Below are positions 25,011 through 37,658 of a DNA stretch of 64,000 bases, in pieces. This DNA is from Hippophae tibetana (Eukaryota; Streptophyta; Magnoliopsida; Rosales; Elaeagnaceae): assembly GCA_037013495.1 (NCBI GenBank), contig CM072810.1, positions 106,110,898 through 106,174,897 of the forward strand, written 5' to 3'. A program made the position numbers and the translations under genes. The notes under the pieces were generated by a model. That model saw nothing but the letters and a program-made list of their open reading frames with translations, did no database searches and was not told where the DNA came from. The first letter of the stretch is position 1, and each line of letters starts with the position of its first letter.

Positions 25011-28000
25011 TCTAGTAACTAACTTAATATCATTTAAAGCTTTCAATTCAAAATTTGCATTGTACAGCAGAAGGAAGCCTTTCCTCTGAGATTGAGATGA
25101 GGTTGGAACTGCTTGGGAGGCAAAGCAAGTGCTTCTTATAGTGTATTTTCTTGTAGAAACAGTTAAAAATTGTTAAGAAACTAATTCTTTCAAAAACTTA
25201 AGCTATTGGAAGTATGACCAACCATATTTTTATACACTTATTAGAAACTATATTGTATAAAAAAAATAAGAAAGAAATGTCTTTGTTTCCTTACTGCATT
25301 CTTTGCAGGCATGCCTGGCTTATTTGATTCTTGATTAACTTTTGAAAAATGTATAAAAATAAGTGTGTTTTGTGCAAATATTCTCTTTTGTACCCTAGTA
25401 AGTTTATAAACAAAAATTCATTTTTTTTGTTTTTTTGGGGTTAAACAATAATCTCTTAGCAGTCGATAATAAAATAAGAAGTGCATGAACTTTTCGGGTG
25501 GGTTTAAGTAATGGAAATTGCTAGTACAAAGTATGTTTTGAGCTGTTTATTTATATGTTTATAAGAATGAAAGGAAATAAAAAAGATTCTGAGAGTAATA
25601 CCATATTCTTCTTTTAAAAATCTTGGGGATCAAAAAGTTCTGTTATAATTTTCCCTTTTGAAGCTTAATATTCCATTTAATTGTTTTCCAATAGTTTTTC
25701 AAGCGCATGACACCACACAATTTCATTGTTTTTAATAAAAGAAGAAATGTTATTAATTATTCAAATTCAAAGATACGTTAGGTAGCAAGCTTAATCTTGA
25801 AATACATATAAAAACTTTGAAGATAATTTATCAAATTAAACATTACAAGAAAGAAAATAGTGAATAAAATCACACAAGAGTGTGACAAAACTTGAGCTTT
25901 TATGTCGGAAATCTTTCAGCTGATTGGTCCATCCTTAATATTAGTTTGCCAAATTGACAAGATGATTACAATACAAGTTGGATATTGTTATCTTTTGAAG
26001 GAGTATGTTCATATCTTCTTGTGTGAGTAAGAATTTAACATGACCCGAACATGAGGGCACATCACTATATAACACAATTCGATTAACCAAAAATTTTTTA
26101 AATGGCTTTAAACATGATATGATGTACGTATTAGGCATGAATGTCACATTTATTTATTATTTTATGATACTTTTGGATATATTTTTTGTATTTAACTGTT
26201 AATTTTATTAAAATATTAAACTTTTTTTATAAAATATATAAATATTTCATTAAATTTCATATATGAAAATCGCATCAAAAACTTTATTTGTCGTTCATTA
26301 ATACATATATAAGAATTAACTAAATATAAATTATATACGGGTAGAAAAATGATTATATTAAGAGTATTACCAAAATATCACGATTTTTTAATATTGTTCA
26401 TCTTTAAATATCTTTATCTTCAAACATTTCAATAAAATATCTTTATCTTTAGAAAACTTTGCAAATCTAATAACCATATAAGTACATAACATATATTCTA
26501 TCTGATTTTCATAGGATCATATTTGATAAAATAAATCATCAAGATCAATGGTAGCATATCATTTATGAATAAAGGTTGGGTGAAAGGTATTGAAGAGAGA
26601 GTTAGGAAGAGACTCACCTTTAAGTAAAATCCTTACCTAAAGAGGTGAGACTCGAAAATCAATGTTTCAAGCTTCATTAGGATTGTTCTAAAACAAGTTG
26701 TAAAATGAAATAAAATGAGGACTTTATCCCTAACCATCATTCGACCTCAAATAGAATTCGAGTGGTCTAACCTCGTCTTTGATATTAGAAAATGATAACT
26801 CTATTATTATGTCTTCTTACAACTCTTGTGGTCTAGCCTTTGAAAAGTTTCACTTAACTTATGAAATTTTGAAATTGAGATCGACAAACAAGTGAGAAAT
26901 CAAAAATATTTTCGTTAGGATATAGGATTCACTCAATCTCACTTGGGGTTAGGGATTTAACTATTAACTGATATTCATTTGGTTATATTTTTTCTTTTTT
27001 AATAAGGTAAAAAAAACCCTCTATTATATGCCACAAACATTTCATATCGTATCACGTGGTGTCATATGATGAATTTCATAATAGTCATTTTTTTCTTTCT
27101 CACCTCAAAATTATAAAACTAAAATATATGAACTGAAAAGTTATAAGAACTTAAATCCTTGATTAATTTCTAGATAATTATTTAGTGATGTGATATTTTT
27201 TTTAATAGTTCTATGGAACCTAATTACAATAATTGTACATGCCTTTAATATCATAAAGCTATTGCATAGTCATATAACATATTCATTTTAGAAATAAATA
27301 TATATAATAAATTATATTTATAAATTATTTTAACTATAAAATAATTTAAATTAATAATATAAATGTTATTATATTTTAAAATTAAAATTTAATAAATAAC
27401 TACTAAAATTAAAAAAAAATCAAATCAAATCAAATATACATGTTTTATCATTAAATTTGATCGAATTAATAGTTATAAATGATTTATTAAAACTATTTGT
27501 GTTAAATTTGCTAGAATTAATAGTTTTAAATGATTTATTAAAACTATTTGTTAAAAGTCATTTATATCGGTAATGATCACCCTAGTATAATTAATCATTT
27601 TAAATATAATAACTTAAAATTTTAAATAAAAATTAAATGAAATTACCCTTAATCATATTTATATCTATATTATATATAAAAATTTAAATTATAATTTAAT
27701 AAATTTTGTACCAAATATCTTGTACTTTTAAAATGGCATATTTTTCCTTTATACTTTATTAAAATTTTGGAAAAAGTTGAGTTCTTTAAATAAAAAGACT
27801 GTTATAATGTGAAAGAAAGTTACCTTTTCTATTACATATCTTATCATTATTTTTTTTAACTTATAAAAGAAATGTATGCATATGTTAAAAAAAATTCAAA
27901 ATTCAAGGAGTTAATGTTTATTTTATTGTTTTTGGTTAAATATTTTTTATAATAATTAATATTTAATTAACCAAAAGAACTTATTATTAATTTTTTTATT

Positions 28001-28240
28001 TAATTTTTATTATATCAAATAATTTTTAAATATGTTTTTATAAATTAATAAAAAAAACAAGTGTTTTTTTAACTATTACTTGAAAATATATAATATTACG
28101 TTATATATATATAATATTACATTCTTAACTTCTACTGTTGATTAAATAGTTAATATGATAAAATATTTATTTAATTATATTTTTATTAAAATAATTTAAC
28201 AATTAAAATATTTGAACAGTTCAAAACTCGTCGTAGTTAA
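25011..28240. other. Intergenic DNA
   Basis: The first few hundred bases may be the old 3' UTR of the chimeric locus. The rest is AT-rich with no supported gene. It contains one 51-bp tandem duplication (27451-27551). Confidence 0.45.
27451..27551. repeat. 51-bp tandem duplication
   Basis: Units start at 27451 and 27502 (TTAAATTTG...). They differ at about four positions, for example GATCGAATT versus GCTAGAATT. Confidence 0.85.
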
Positions 28241-28248
28241 TAAAACTG

Positions 28249-28298
28249 TGGGCCGCTTATGTTCATAAAAGCCCCTAAATAAATACCCAATGTTATAA
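28249..28298 (+). promoter_or_regulatory. Candidate PLP3 core promoter: site II element and TATA-like box
   Basis: TGGGCC at 28249-28254 matches the plant site II element (TGGGCY) common in housekeeping promoters. A TATA-like TTATAAAA lies at about 28291-28298, 210 bp before the ATG. Assignment rests on motif and position only. Confidence 0.4.
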
Positions 28299-28509
28299 AA
28301 TTAGAAGGGGCTTGGGTGTAGTTTTTCCGGATGTATCCAGAATTTCCACTTGAGTTTTATTCATTCGTTCAGCCTAAGTTTTACATTACAACCTTGCCGA
28401 CTCGATCGAATCCAGCTCAGTGAAGTTCTTAAAACTGAGGATAATTTTCTGAAAAATTGAAAGGAAAAGATAGCTTCCAGAGATCAAAGAAAGAGAAAAA
28501 TAAAATAAA

Positions 28510-30150
28510 ATGGGGGACTATCACTTTGTGTACAAGGATTTGGAAGGAGCTTCGACTCAATGGGATGATATTCAGAGAAAGCTCGGCAACCTTCCAGCAA
28601 AACCCGCTGCTTTCAAACCACCCCCATTCGTTCCCCTTCCTGACGAATCCTCTCTTCCCAAGGACAAATCCTGGATCAATCAAAAGAATGAAGACGAACT
28701 CGAAGACCTCGAAGACGATCCCGATCTCGAGGACGATCGATTTCTCGAAGAATACAGGTACGGACCGCTTGTTGATTTCCATTCGGCCTTAAAATTTACA
28801 GATTCGATGAGTCTAATTTGATCTCCTTTAAAAAAAAAATTCCCAATTTAGTTTTCTATTTGAAAATCGGGATGGTCTATGAAAGGTTGGAATTTTATTA
28901 TAATTTCTTAAATTGTCTATTTGATTTCGGTTTTCTTAACAATGCTTCATTTGTTCCAAACAATCAGTGGTTATTTTATTCCATTGTATAAGGTTAGTAA
29001 TTGAATAGATTATACGATAGACCTGATTCATTTGCTTCAGTTCAATGTAGTATGAAAATATTTGTATCATCGTTTATAGTTCATGTCTTTGGAATGTTGA
29101 AACTTTGGAATTGTACAGAGACTTGTAATAAAATGAGCACTTTCTCCTTTATTTTACACGACCCTTTTAGGCATTTAGAGCTCTAAATTTTTGGATAAGT
29201 ATTTGGGTGTCATACATGCTCATTTTCTTAATTTGTTTATAAATTTATATCAAATTAAAGTGTTTGTGTACTTATATTCATATCATGTTATGTTGCTTAT
29301 CGAAAAATGAAGAATTCAAGTAACATAGCTTGGCCTCTTTTCCCTCCAACTGTTTTTCTTACTGCCTTGTACTTAAACGAATTGCTTGCCTTTGTAGGAA
29401 GAAGAGATTGGCCGAGTTAAGAGAAGTGGCTAAAATTATAAGGTTTGGATCAGTTATTCCAATCTCAGGATCAGATTTCGTGCGGGAGGTTTCACAAGCT
29501 CCGCCTGATGTTTGGGTGGTTGTTATTCTCTATAAAGAAGGGTATGTTTCAGAGGTTAAGAGAATATATGGTTCAATTCTTTCAAACCAAATATATTGTC
29601 GTTAGTGTTTTTTTTCTTGTTCAAATTTCTTGTATTTTTTTGTCTTAGAGTCCCAGAGTGTGGTGTACTGATGCAATGTCTGGAAGAATTGGCAAGTAGA
29701 TACCCAGCAACCAAATTTTGCAAAATAATATCTACAGATTGTATTCCAAACTATCCAGATCGAAATCTTCCTACTCTATTAGTATACAACAATGGTGCAG
29801 TCAAAGCAAATCATGTAGGATTGCGTAGCTTTGGAAGGAGATGCTCCCCAGAGGGTATGTTAAACCTGAGCATCGTTCTCTACTGCGTTTAGCTCAATAG
29901 CCATAAAATACATTGGTTCTTCAATTATTGGAGTACTGTTACTTTTATTTTCTACTTATGAAGTTTTCTCTTCTGCAATGAAATTTTAGGTGTTGCATTA
30001 GTTCTGTGCAAATCAGATCCTGTTCTAAAGGATGGGCAGAGTGGAAGTGATACTTCAAGAGAAGCTGTTATTGAGGAAGTTCGCAAGAAGTTCTTAGAGA
30101 GAATCGTGACAGAACATGAAAACGATGATGATGGATCATCAAGTGACTAG
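28510..30150 (+). CDS. PLP3: Phosducin-like protein 3 (thioredoxin-fold chaperone cofactor), four exons
   Basis: Exons 28510-28757, 29398-29541, 29649-29854 and 29990-30150 join to 759 bases, 252 residues, with GT-AG introns and matching phases (codons split as AG|G, GG|A and G|GT). The N-terminus reads Met-Gly-Asp-Tyr-His-Phe-Val-Tyr-Lys, then Gln-Trp-Asp-Asp-Ile-Gln-Arg-Lys-Leu-Gly-Asn-Leu-Pro. An acidic Glu/Asp-rich helix region (about residues 56-80) leads into the Arg-Lys-Lys-Arg-Leu-Ala segment. A thioredoxin-like phosducin domain follows, with Ser-Gly-Ser-Asp-Phe-Val-Arg-Glu-Val, Val-Pro-Glu-Cys-Gly and the Asn-Tyr-Pro-Asp-Arg-Asn-Leu-Pro-Thr-Leu loop. It lacks a CXXC redox site, as usual in the family. 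Plant PLP3 proteins act with the CCT chaperonin in tubulin folding and microtubule organisation; this is family knowledge. The acidic tail ends Ser-Ser-Ser-Asp. The gene looks intact and full length. Confidence 0.95.
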
Positions 30151-33125
30151 GTCCTTTCAAGTTTGATTTTGGTTTTGTAATTTTAAAACTTTTTGCTTCT
30201 GATTGTTTATGAATCTCAGACTTGTGTGATTTTGTGTTTTGAATCCTCCATCTGACCGAAACAGTTAGAAGTATTGTTTTCAGAGGCTATAGTCACTGAT
30301 ATTAAAATATAAGATAAGCTAAAATCAGACATGTTGCATAGGAACAATTTTACACACATTTTTATGTGACCTATCTATGTGTGAATTTTTGTTATTGAAA
30401 TGAGCAGAAAAAGTGCAGACCATGATGATGGTCTAAAGAATTCATAGATTACCGGAAGAGAACAAATCAACTAAAGCAAACTGCAAAGATGTCTGCAATT
30501 TGTGAAATATTTGCAGCTATATATTTCCAAAACCATAACCAAATGGCAGCACAATTTTCTTGATATAGGTAAAAAGGGTCTTGATTTATATAACTTAGGA
30601 CCCCTTTATTGTAGTTGTAGTTCAATTGATCAGTAACACCCATTTTATTTTTACTTAATTTATTTCACTGTATGCCCATACAGTCTGCATATGTATAAAG
30701 TGACATGAAAAACAGACTATTACCGGTGATAAACTTAAGGGGTCAAAAACGATAAAATTCCTGCAAATGGGGCTTCAAAATAAGAATGAAATACACAAAT
30801 GGTATTGATAAAAAAAAAAAAACCCATAGATAATAATCTTGACATCCCATAGTGAAAAAGTAAGAGCAGACAATTTCCAGTAAAATAGAAAATACCATAT
30901 AGTGATGTTTATAGAATAAGTGCAAGTATGAAAATAAAAAATAAAAATGGTGAGAAAAATACTCTAGGCAAAAAAATAAAAGGAAAAGAATCAAATAATG
31001 TAATATGTTATTTATGAGTTGATTGCTATATGAATAGATTTTAACATTTTCTTTCTTTTAAGTATAACCCTTTATATTTTCCTCGTCATTTTTTTCCCTA
31101 CGTAAATCTGAGATCCAAACATGCTAAAGAGTATCCCTCTTGCTTTCCTTTTTGGTCTCACAAGTACATTCTTGCTTGCACGGGGACATTTAGGCCTCAT
31201 TCCCTGATAATATAGTAGTTTACCAAATGTTTAGATTGTTAACCTGTACATACGGTACAAAAACGCATGTATTATTTAAGAAAATGATTTTGAATTCTCT
31301 TGATAAATATTTATTTTTCTTTCACTTTTTTAATTTTTGTTTTGTTTGAAATATTTTATTTTTTAGTAAAAATTCATATTATTGAAATGTTTATTTTTTT
31401 AAAACTAGAAAAATTCTACCTATCTTGACTTGTTGTTTTACAATAATGGCATTTATTTATTGGTAAAAAAAAAAAATAAGTCCATATCTTTATCAATAAA
31501 TATCTGTTACATATTTGACAAAAAATAAAAAATCAAGTAAATGTCTGTCACATAAATTGTAAGACAAATGTAAATAAAAATGCACTTAAAACTGGATGAT
31601 TTAAAATGATCAATTTTTTTAAAATACATTATTTTAATTAAATATCTGCACTTATACATAATTGGGTAACTTAATAATAATTAAAAATTAAAACCTTTAT
31701 TTAAATTTAAAATATTTAGTGAAAACAAATTTTATGGTTCAAAATACTACCAAACTGGGAACATTTTATTCACTATATATAATCACCGACGGTCGTACAG
31801 ACTTGATATATTACAATGTAGTATAATTTAATCTAATATAATACAGTTATAATTATACTATCAGATATTGCTTATCAAACATGCCACTAGAATTCAAGAG
31901 GGACCTACTGTCACGAACGTTCACTTCCAGCAAATATTCTCAATTTTCTGTCTCTGTCAGTCTGTCCTATGGCTCAAGTCATAATACGCTAAAGATGGAA
32001 GAGGCCAGCAAAGATTTGAAGCCCAACAAAATCTACCAAGCAAAGTCTAGCATAAGGCCATTCATTCATGGTATTTGTAGCAATACATACTGATACTATA
32101 TTGTTATACTGAATTTTGCTGATCCTAAACTATGATTTTGTGATAATGACAATAGGTTTCAATTTGTTTTTGGCCAAACCCGTGAATAAGAGTGTCTGTC
32201 CCTCCAGCAAGATATAAGATTTGGTGACCAGTCATTTATGATATGGCACATTGATGCAGGAGCAAAGCAAGGAAAGAGTAGTTCTACGTGTGCACAGTGC
32301 GGTTGTATCTCTACCGATATGTCTATTTTTTTCTATTGATTTTCATAAATATTATCCGTTTTTAAATCAGATGAGACCCATAATAATTAATAAAAAGTTA
32401 ATTTATTTTTAAATAAAAATGAGATAATTGTCTAAAAGTTTTAGAGTTTCCATTTAATAAGTTAGCTCCAAGCTCAATAATACAACACGGTTTTGTTTTC
32501 CTTTCTTTGGCTTTAGATTGTAATTCTTGAGAGAACTTTCAATATCAATATCAGGTGATCAGTTGACAAGTTTGATTCAGTCAAAATCAAATGCCCCAAC
32601 TTGATTCAACTTCACATGTTTGTAATAACCAAACTAATTTCACTCAATTAAAGGTTAATTTCTTTGAAAAGAATTCAACTTTTATGTATTATTCTCTTGC
32701 TATGGATATTTTAAGAGATAGTTTTTAGAGTTTTATCATTTTAGATGATTTTTTTCTGTTCTTAAATTTCAATACCTTTGTAAAATTTACCACATATGTA
32801 ACATATTTTGACAAAAAAATACAATTCAAAATGGATAAAATAGTATCAATATTTAAATTAAGATATTAAAATGAAATCTTATTAACACGAATACTTCTAA
32901 GATAACAAATCCAATTATATTTATATTATAATTGTTCATAGTTTATTGAAATTTTAAGATTCTCCATTTATTAATTCACAAAAATAAATAAGTAAAATTT
33001 TAGATAATTGAATCTAAACATATATATTACAAAGATGAACTTTCAAACTTGTTACTTTAAATGTATTAATAAAAAGCCTTATTTTTCTATGATAATATTG
33101 GATTTATAAGACCTCCACATGCTGC
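30151..33125. other. Intergenic DNA with a possible gene fragment
   Basis: Includes the PLP3 3' UTR. At about 31881-32067 a frame runs into a possible GT donor (CATG|GTATTTG), and an exon-like patch after TGATGCAG at about 32261 reads Gly-Ala-Lys-Gln-Gly-Lys-Ser-Ser-Ser-Thr-Cys. These could be exons of a small unrecognised gene or a decayed fragment. The rest is AT-rich. Confidence 0.3.
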
Positions 33126-33575
33126 TTAGCCCTTAACGGTGTACAAACAAGTATTCCAAACTCTCATACCTTCGGTTATTATTTGAGAAGACATTGATTT
33201 AAAATTGGGATATAAGATAAACAATTTTTTTACTAAACGATAATGACAATCATAACCATCTTGTAAAAGGGAATGGCAACATTCTATGTTTAAAGATTTC
33301 GGCCCACTATGAAGCATATTTTCAACGATCTCTTCACCACATTCATGGCTCATCATCTTCGGACATTCATGCAAACTGCCTTTGGATATTGGCTTATTGG
33401 GTAGTTGTGATTGAGCTTCATGGAAATAGCGGCTAGAGTCTCCTCGAGGATCATAATGTTGATCTTCACTTTTAGAGCTATTAATTATGGATGGATCTTC
33501 AATTGCAAGAGCACAAGAGAATGAGAGCAAAACTAAGATTAACAATGTTAACCTTACACTACTAACCCTTGTCAT
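33126..33575 (-). CDS. ECA1/prolamin-like cysteine-rich secreted protein (DUF1278 type)
   Basis: Single-exon gene of 149 residues, ATG at 33573-33575. An upstream open extension to 33746 covers the putative TATA box and 5' UTR, so the internal ATG was chosen. The N-terminus is a signal peptide (Met-Thr-Arg-Val-Ser-Ser, then Leu-Thr-Leu-Leu-Ile-Leu-Val-Leu-Leu-Ser-Phe-Ser-Cys-Ala-Leu-Ala). After a variable hydrophilic stretch the domain has six cysteines in the pattern C-C-CC-C-C: Glu-Cys-Pro, Glu-Cys-Gly, Glu-Cys-Cys-His, Asp-Cys-His and a final Asn-Thr-Cys close to the stop. This is the arrangement of the ECA1 gametogenesis/prolamin-like family, which includes EC1 proteins secreted by egg cells; many members are expressed in the female gametophyte. 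Reproductive expression is inferred, not seen. No neighbouring paralogue occurs in the window. Confidence 0.85.
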   Translation of the reverse strand: MTRVSSVRLTLLILVLLSFSCALAIEDPSIINSSKSEDQHYDPRGDSSRYFHEAQSQLPNKPISKGSLHECPKMMSHECGEEIVENMLHSGPKSLNIECCHSLLQDGYDCHYRLVKKLFILYPNFKSMSSQIITEGMRVWNTCLYTVKG

Positions 33576-33659
33576 TGCAGGTAAAATATTATGAGAAGTA
33601 TGTGTTTTAGTGGATAATAGAGAAATGAAGACGCAATAAAGATGATGAACAAGAACAAT

Positions 33660-33668
33660 CTTTATATA
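33660..33668 (-). promoter_or_regulatory. TATA box of the ECA1-like gene
   Basis: On the minus strand the sequence reads CTATATAAAG, about 90 bases upstream of the ATG at 33575. This leaves a 5' UTR of roughly 55-60 bases. Confidence 0.65.
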
Positions 33669-33880
33669 GTATGTACAGGGTATTTTCAAAATTAATAACT
33701 TTTGACGTTTTTTTTTTAATTTATAAATGTATAAGTTTTTATTCATTTATTGTATAAGTTGATTATCGTGGGTTTAATTTTTGTACCGATTGAAAACGTA
33801 AGAGTTTGAAGTGATATAATAATTTTACTTTGAATTAATGAGGTCATGAATTTTGAATATTCGCTTCATGCTCAACGGCA

Positions 33881-34004
33881 TGTAACCTACTCTGATATCT
33901 TAAAGGTTTGGGTTGAAAATTGAGTTACAGATATATGAGTTATGTAATCCACTCTCATATCTTAAAGGTTTGGGTTCAAAATTCAATTACAGATATATAA
34001 GTTA
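33881..34004. repeat. 62-bp tandem duplication
   Basis: Units 33881-33942 and 33943-34004 share TATCTTAAAGGTTTGGGTT and TTACAGATATAT. They differ at about seven positions. Confidence 0.85.
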
Positions 34005-34235
34005 TGTTGTATTAAAAAAATTATGATTTTATGTTTATCAAAACTAATAGAAGATAGGATTTTAATGGATAGTGTTTTTTAATAGAATTTTATTAAAGAT
34101 CAAAAGGTACAATTTAGATATAAAAAAATCATTAACCTAAATAACAATCAAAATAGTTAAACTAAAACTAAAAACATTCTTTGGGTAAGGGTAGGTGGAA
34201 GAAATAAGACTTCTTTTGTGAATCCTCATGATAGG

Positions 34236-36192
34236 TGATGAGCGAAAACCGGCATCGTCGATTCTTGTCAATACTTTGGTTTTAATATTTATAAAAATCT
34301 CGCAAGTGTACGAATCATTTCGAAGAAAATGATAAGTATACTCCCAAGGTCGATCTAAGGAAGGAATGTATGTGGTTTTTAATTTATTATTCAAACTTTT
34401 AAAAACGAAATTAAATCCTAAACATCCTGTCACGATAGTTTGGTTTTTGTGTTCCTAATCTAATAACATAAAATAAACATATATATAGATTAATTAAATA
34501 TAATCTAATAACATAAAAATAAACATAAATACAGATTCAATAAATATTTATCTAAAAATAAACATATATACAGATTCAATAAATATTCATGCAAATTTTA
34601 TCATTTATATTAGCGGAGTATTTATGGATATAATAACTAAATTAATTATGCTTGCTCATATTATCTAGGTTATTAAAGATATAAATTGATATTTTATTGA
34701 TTCTCTCTTTTTTATATAAATACCACCTTTGATGGGGTTAGATATTCTTTGTTAACTAAACAAATCAATTAACACCTATGGGTGGGGTTGATAACTAATT
34801 TGGTTAATTAAATTAATTTCTTTTCCTAAGAGATTGAAAATGAACCATTTAAATGCCACCTTTGGTGGGGTTAGACAATTTAAACATTATTCAAGGTGTC
34901 CAAATTAAACATAAGAATTTAATTATCCAAGTACTAACTTTCAAGTTTTAAAACCACTATTGAAAACATGTTGTCAATACATTTTCACATAATAATTCTT
35001 ATAAAAACTTTTGAAATAGAGTTTCACTCTAACTACCGGGCGATTGTACCAACAAATAAAAGAGCACTACTCTAAATTAGACCGGATAACTAAACCTTAA
35101 AATCTAATTTTCAGGTTTAAGTTTGTAATGAAAAATAATACATTTCTCTCTAACATTCTTAATATAAAATCTTGAATAAAAATAAAATCAATTCATTTTA
35201 GAAATTTTTACCTATTTAATATTTCGCAAGCATAATAACGTTATTATTATATCATGTTTACTAAACAGCCAGCATAGTTAAATTTAACCACAGACAAATT
35301 AAATATAACATGTAAGAATAAAGCATAAAAATAACTGTAAAGAAAATAAAATCCTTACAGAACTTCGACGCTATCCCCGTAGCTAGAAAACCTCCAAGCG
35401 AAATTTGCACTTTCATTTATTGAATCAAAAAGCTAAATTATTACAAAAACATTACAAGTTCCTCTCAAAAAGAGAAGAACTCTACAACTAAGAGAATTGA
35501 ACTAAAAACTAAGAGAAAAACTAAGAAAAGCTTAGAAACTAAGAAAATCTCAAAAACTAAGAAATGAGAGAAAGAAAGAAGAGAGAAGTGTGTTTTGAAG
35601 GTGTGATTTGAAGTGAAGGGAAGGGGGGTATTTATAGGTGAGGATGGAGAGAAAAAATGAGTAAAACAATGTTAAAAAAAATGTTAAAAAATGTAAAAAC
35701 GCGTAATGGAAATGCTGAGGTCATTAATGACGTCAGCATGACGTCATGGAGGCGGCTGCACGTGAAAAATGGGGCGAAAAAGCGTTGGTCCGCGCGGGGG
35801 GCTGTCGCTACGCGCAGCTCGGCACGCGTGAACAGTGCCCGCGCTGTGGGGCGCGCACGGCATGGGGCGCTGGGCTGCGCGCGCGGCTGGGCAGCGGGGC
35901 GTGATTTCTGTCTTTTTGACCTTTTTGACCCATTTTGTCCAATTTTTCCATGTTTGTTGACCTTTTCCCACTTATTTATTAATATATTTGTGATGTATTG
36001 CTTCAAGTATTCCTCTTTGAGTCTTTAAATTGCGTTTTTAAGCCAAAATACCTGAAAAACAATAAAAATACCCGTGATTCCGAAAATGACAAATCTATAT
36101 AAATATATGATAAAACATATAAATATATATATTTTTAATCAATTAATGTAAATAAAATCATGGTTATTTTAGTGCTTTTTGAGCACTCATCA
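34236..36192 (-). mobile_element. Probable solo LTR, 1957 bp, minus orientation
   Basis: Bounded by TGATGAG (34236) and CTCATCA (ending 36192), an inverted terminal pair. The flanks ATAGG (34231-34235) and GTAGG (36193-36197) match at four of five bases, as expected of an old target duplication. The minus strand has promoter features: a CTATAAATACCCC TATA box near 35625-35640, then a pyrimidine-rich leader and AATAAA-type signals near 35410-35420. No internal coding region or primer site is present, which fits a solo LTR. Small AT-rich direct repeats occur at about 34465-34590. A GC-rich island at 35745-35905 lies upstream of the TATA box, in the U3 equivalent. Confidence 0.7.
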
Positions 36193-36235
36193 GTAGGCCT
36201 AAATTGATATAAAATCTCTTAGGGTATGTTTGATA

Positions 36236-37060
36236 CCAAAATTTTAGTAAAATTAAATTCATTTTCATGTCTCATTCGTAGTTTAATATTACCAATTGTC
36301 GTAACAATTTTTCAACTAAAGCCAACCAAGAGAGTTTTTTCTAGCCAATAAATTGGGACCGTATTTTCATTACTTCCAAGGTGGATGAGAAAAAGATATC
36401 TGTCAAGGATCTCATATCTATTCAAACTCTTTTTATAAACAGTCTCCAACGACGAGGCTAGTTAATGACAAAGGATCATGTGTGAGAAATTCCCTCCAAG
36501 TGCATGTTCTTCAGTGAATTTGATAGGTACATAAAGATTATAAGTCATTTGTTTCGGGCTAACTGAATTTATCCACAATTTCTCAAATGTTCTTTTCAAA
36601 CATTATAGGTAGCCCCTAATGAAATGGATCCCTCGTGTATGACATATAACACTCGTCCTCCTCCTGGTAGGTCTTGTCCTTCTTCTTATCACCCATGGTG
36701 ATGTTGACATTAAAGCTTTCAGGATTCTTGAAGGTTACTTGAATTTTAGTTTTGTTTCTTACATCATTAGGTAAATAATAACAAAATTTAGGAAAATCTC
36801 AATGTTTAATAACATATCATCGTGAAGGACTATAATAGCTTTCACATGTTCATTTTGACCTTGCTTTTACACATGCTCAACTAGTTATCTCACTTACACT
36901 TCTATTCTTTTTATTGAAGCCTCCAAAGAATCTAACATTTGATTGGTTTTACACCTGGTTGTCTTTGCTTACTTGAATAAAAGCATTGAAGTTGTTCTCA
37001 AAGTTGGTTTATTTAGAAGATTATATGGCATATTCTGGTTGAATTAATGCCTTTTCATAT
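36236..37060 (-). mobile_element. Ty3/gypsy gag-protease fragment, copy A
   Basis: Collinear with 42030-42870 across the whole length at roughly 80% identity with small indels. On the minus strand it encodes broken pieces of a gypsy aspartic-protease region (Lys-Arg-Val-stop-Ile-Asp-Met, then Asp-Ile-Phe-Phe-Ser, Leu-Glu-Val-Met-Lys-Ile). The catalytic Asp-Thr/Ser-Gly is not preserved. No long frame remains. Confidence 0.55.
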
Positions 37061-37088
37061 GGTTTTGGTACTGAGTATAGGTAGGGTT

Positions 37089-37093
37089 GTTTA
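37089..37093. repeat. Target-site duplication GTTTA (left)
   Basis: GTTTA precedes the 5' LTR here and is repeated directly after the 3' LTR at 41956-41960, proving a single integration event. Confidence 0.9.
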
Positions 37094-37471
37094 TGTTGGT
37101 TTGTAAACTTGTTTACAAGCCCAAAGAAATCAAAAAAACAAACTTTGAAATATTCTAGGCCATTTGAAGTCCAGCTCGTGGAAGCTTCTATGGTGATGAT
37201 CTAGATTGATAAGGATACAGCTCATGGTTGGTGGGAAGAAGAAAAATCAATGGGTTAGGTAAGAAGATAAGTGTATGGTTTAGATTGTTTTGGTAGGTTT
37301 ATATTGTGTGGTTTAGATTTATTAGTTGTTTCTATAAATACCTCTTAGTAGCAATGTAATAATCAAGTTAAATAAATCAAAAACAAAAATTCAATAATTT
37401 CTGAGTGTTTCTGGAAAATTGTTCTTGAGTATTATTGAATTTTCAGAGTTTTGATCCATAATTTTCCAACA
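37094..37471 (+). repeat. 5' LTR of the Copia element
   Basis: Begins TGTTGG and ends CCAACA. Contains CTATAAATACC, a TATA-like promoter motif, about 135 bases before its end. Confidence 0.95.
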
Positions 37472-37474
37472 AAG

Positions 37475-37486
37475 TGGTATCAGAGC
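37475..37486 (+). other. Primer-binding site for tRNA-Met
   Basis: TGGTATCAGAGC three bases after the 5' LTR is complementary to the 3' end of initiator tRNA-Met, standard for plant Copia elements. Confidence 0.9.
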
Positions 37487-37658
37487 TGTAGTTGGAAATA
37501 TAAATACACACTATTGTATATCAAATCGAACCTCTCGACGAGACAAATCCAACGCCGTAAGAATCATCCCGATCTAAGTTCGGACGCGCCACCACGATCC
37601 TCCGGAAGTTTCTTCTAGAAGTGAGTTAACTCACTAAGTCAGCCGAGTTGGAGCCGAG

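Noticed and set aside
35632-36028. Overlapping open frames of 75-124 codons on both strands
   Set aside because: They run through the GC-rich island of the solo LTR. Lack of stops reflects base composition, and the translations are Arg/Ala-rich without domains.
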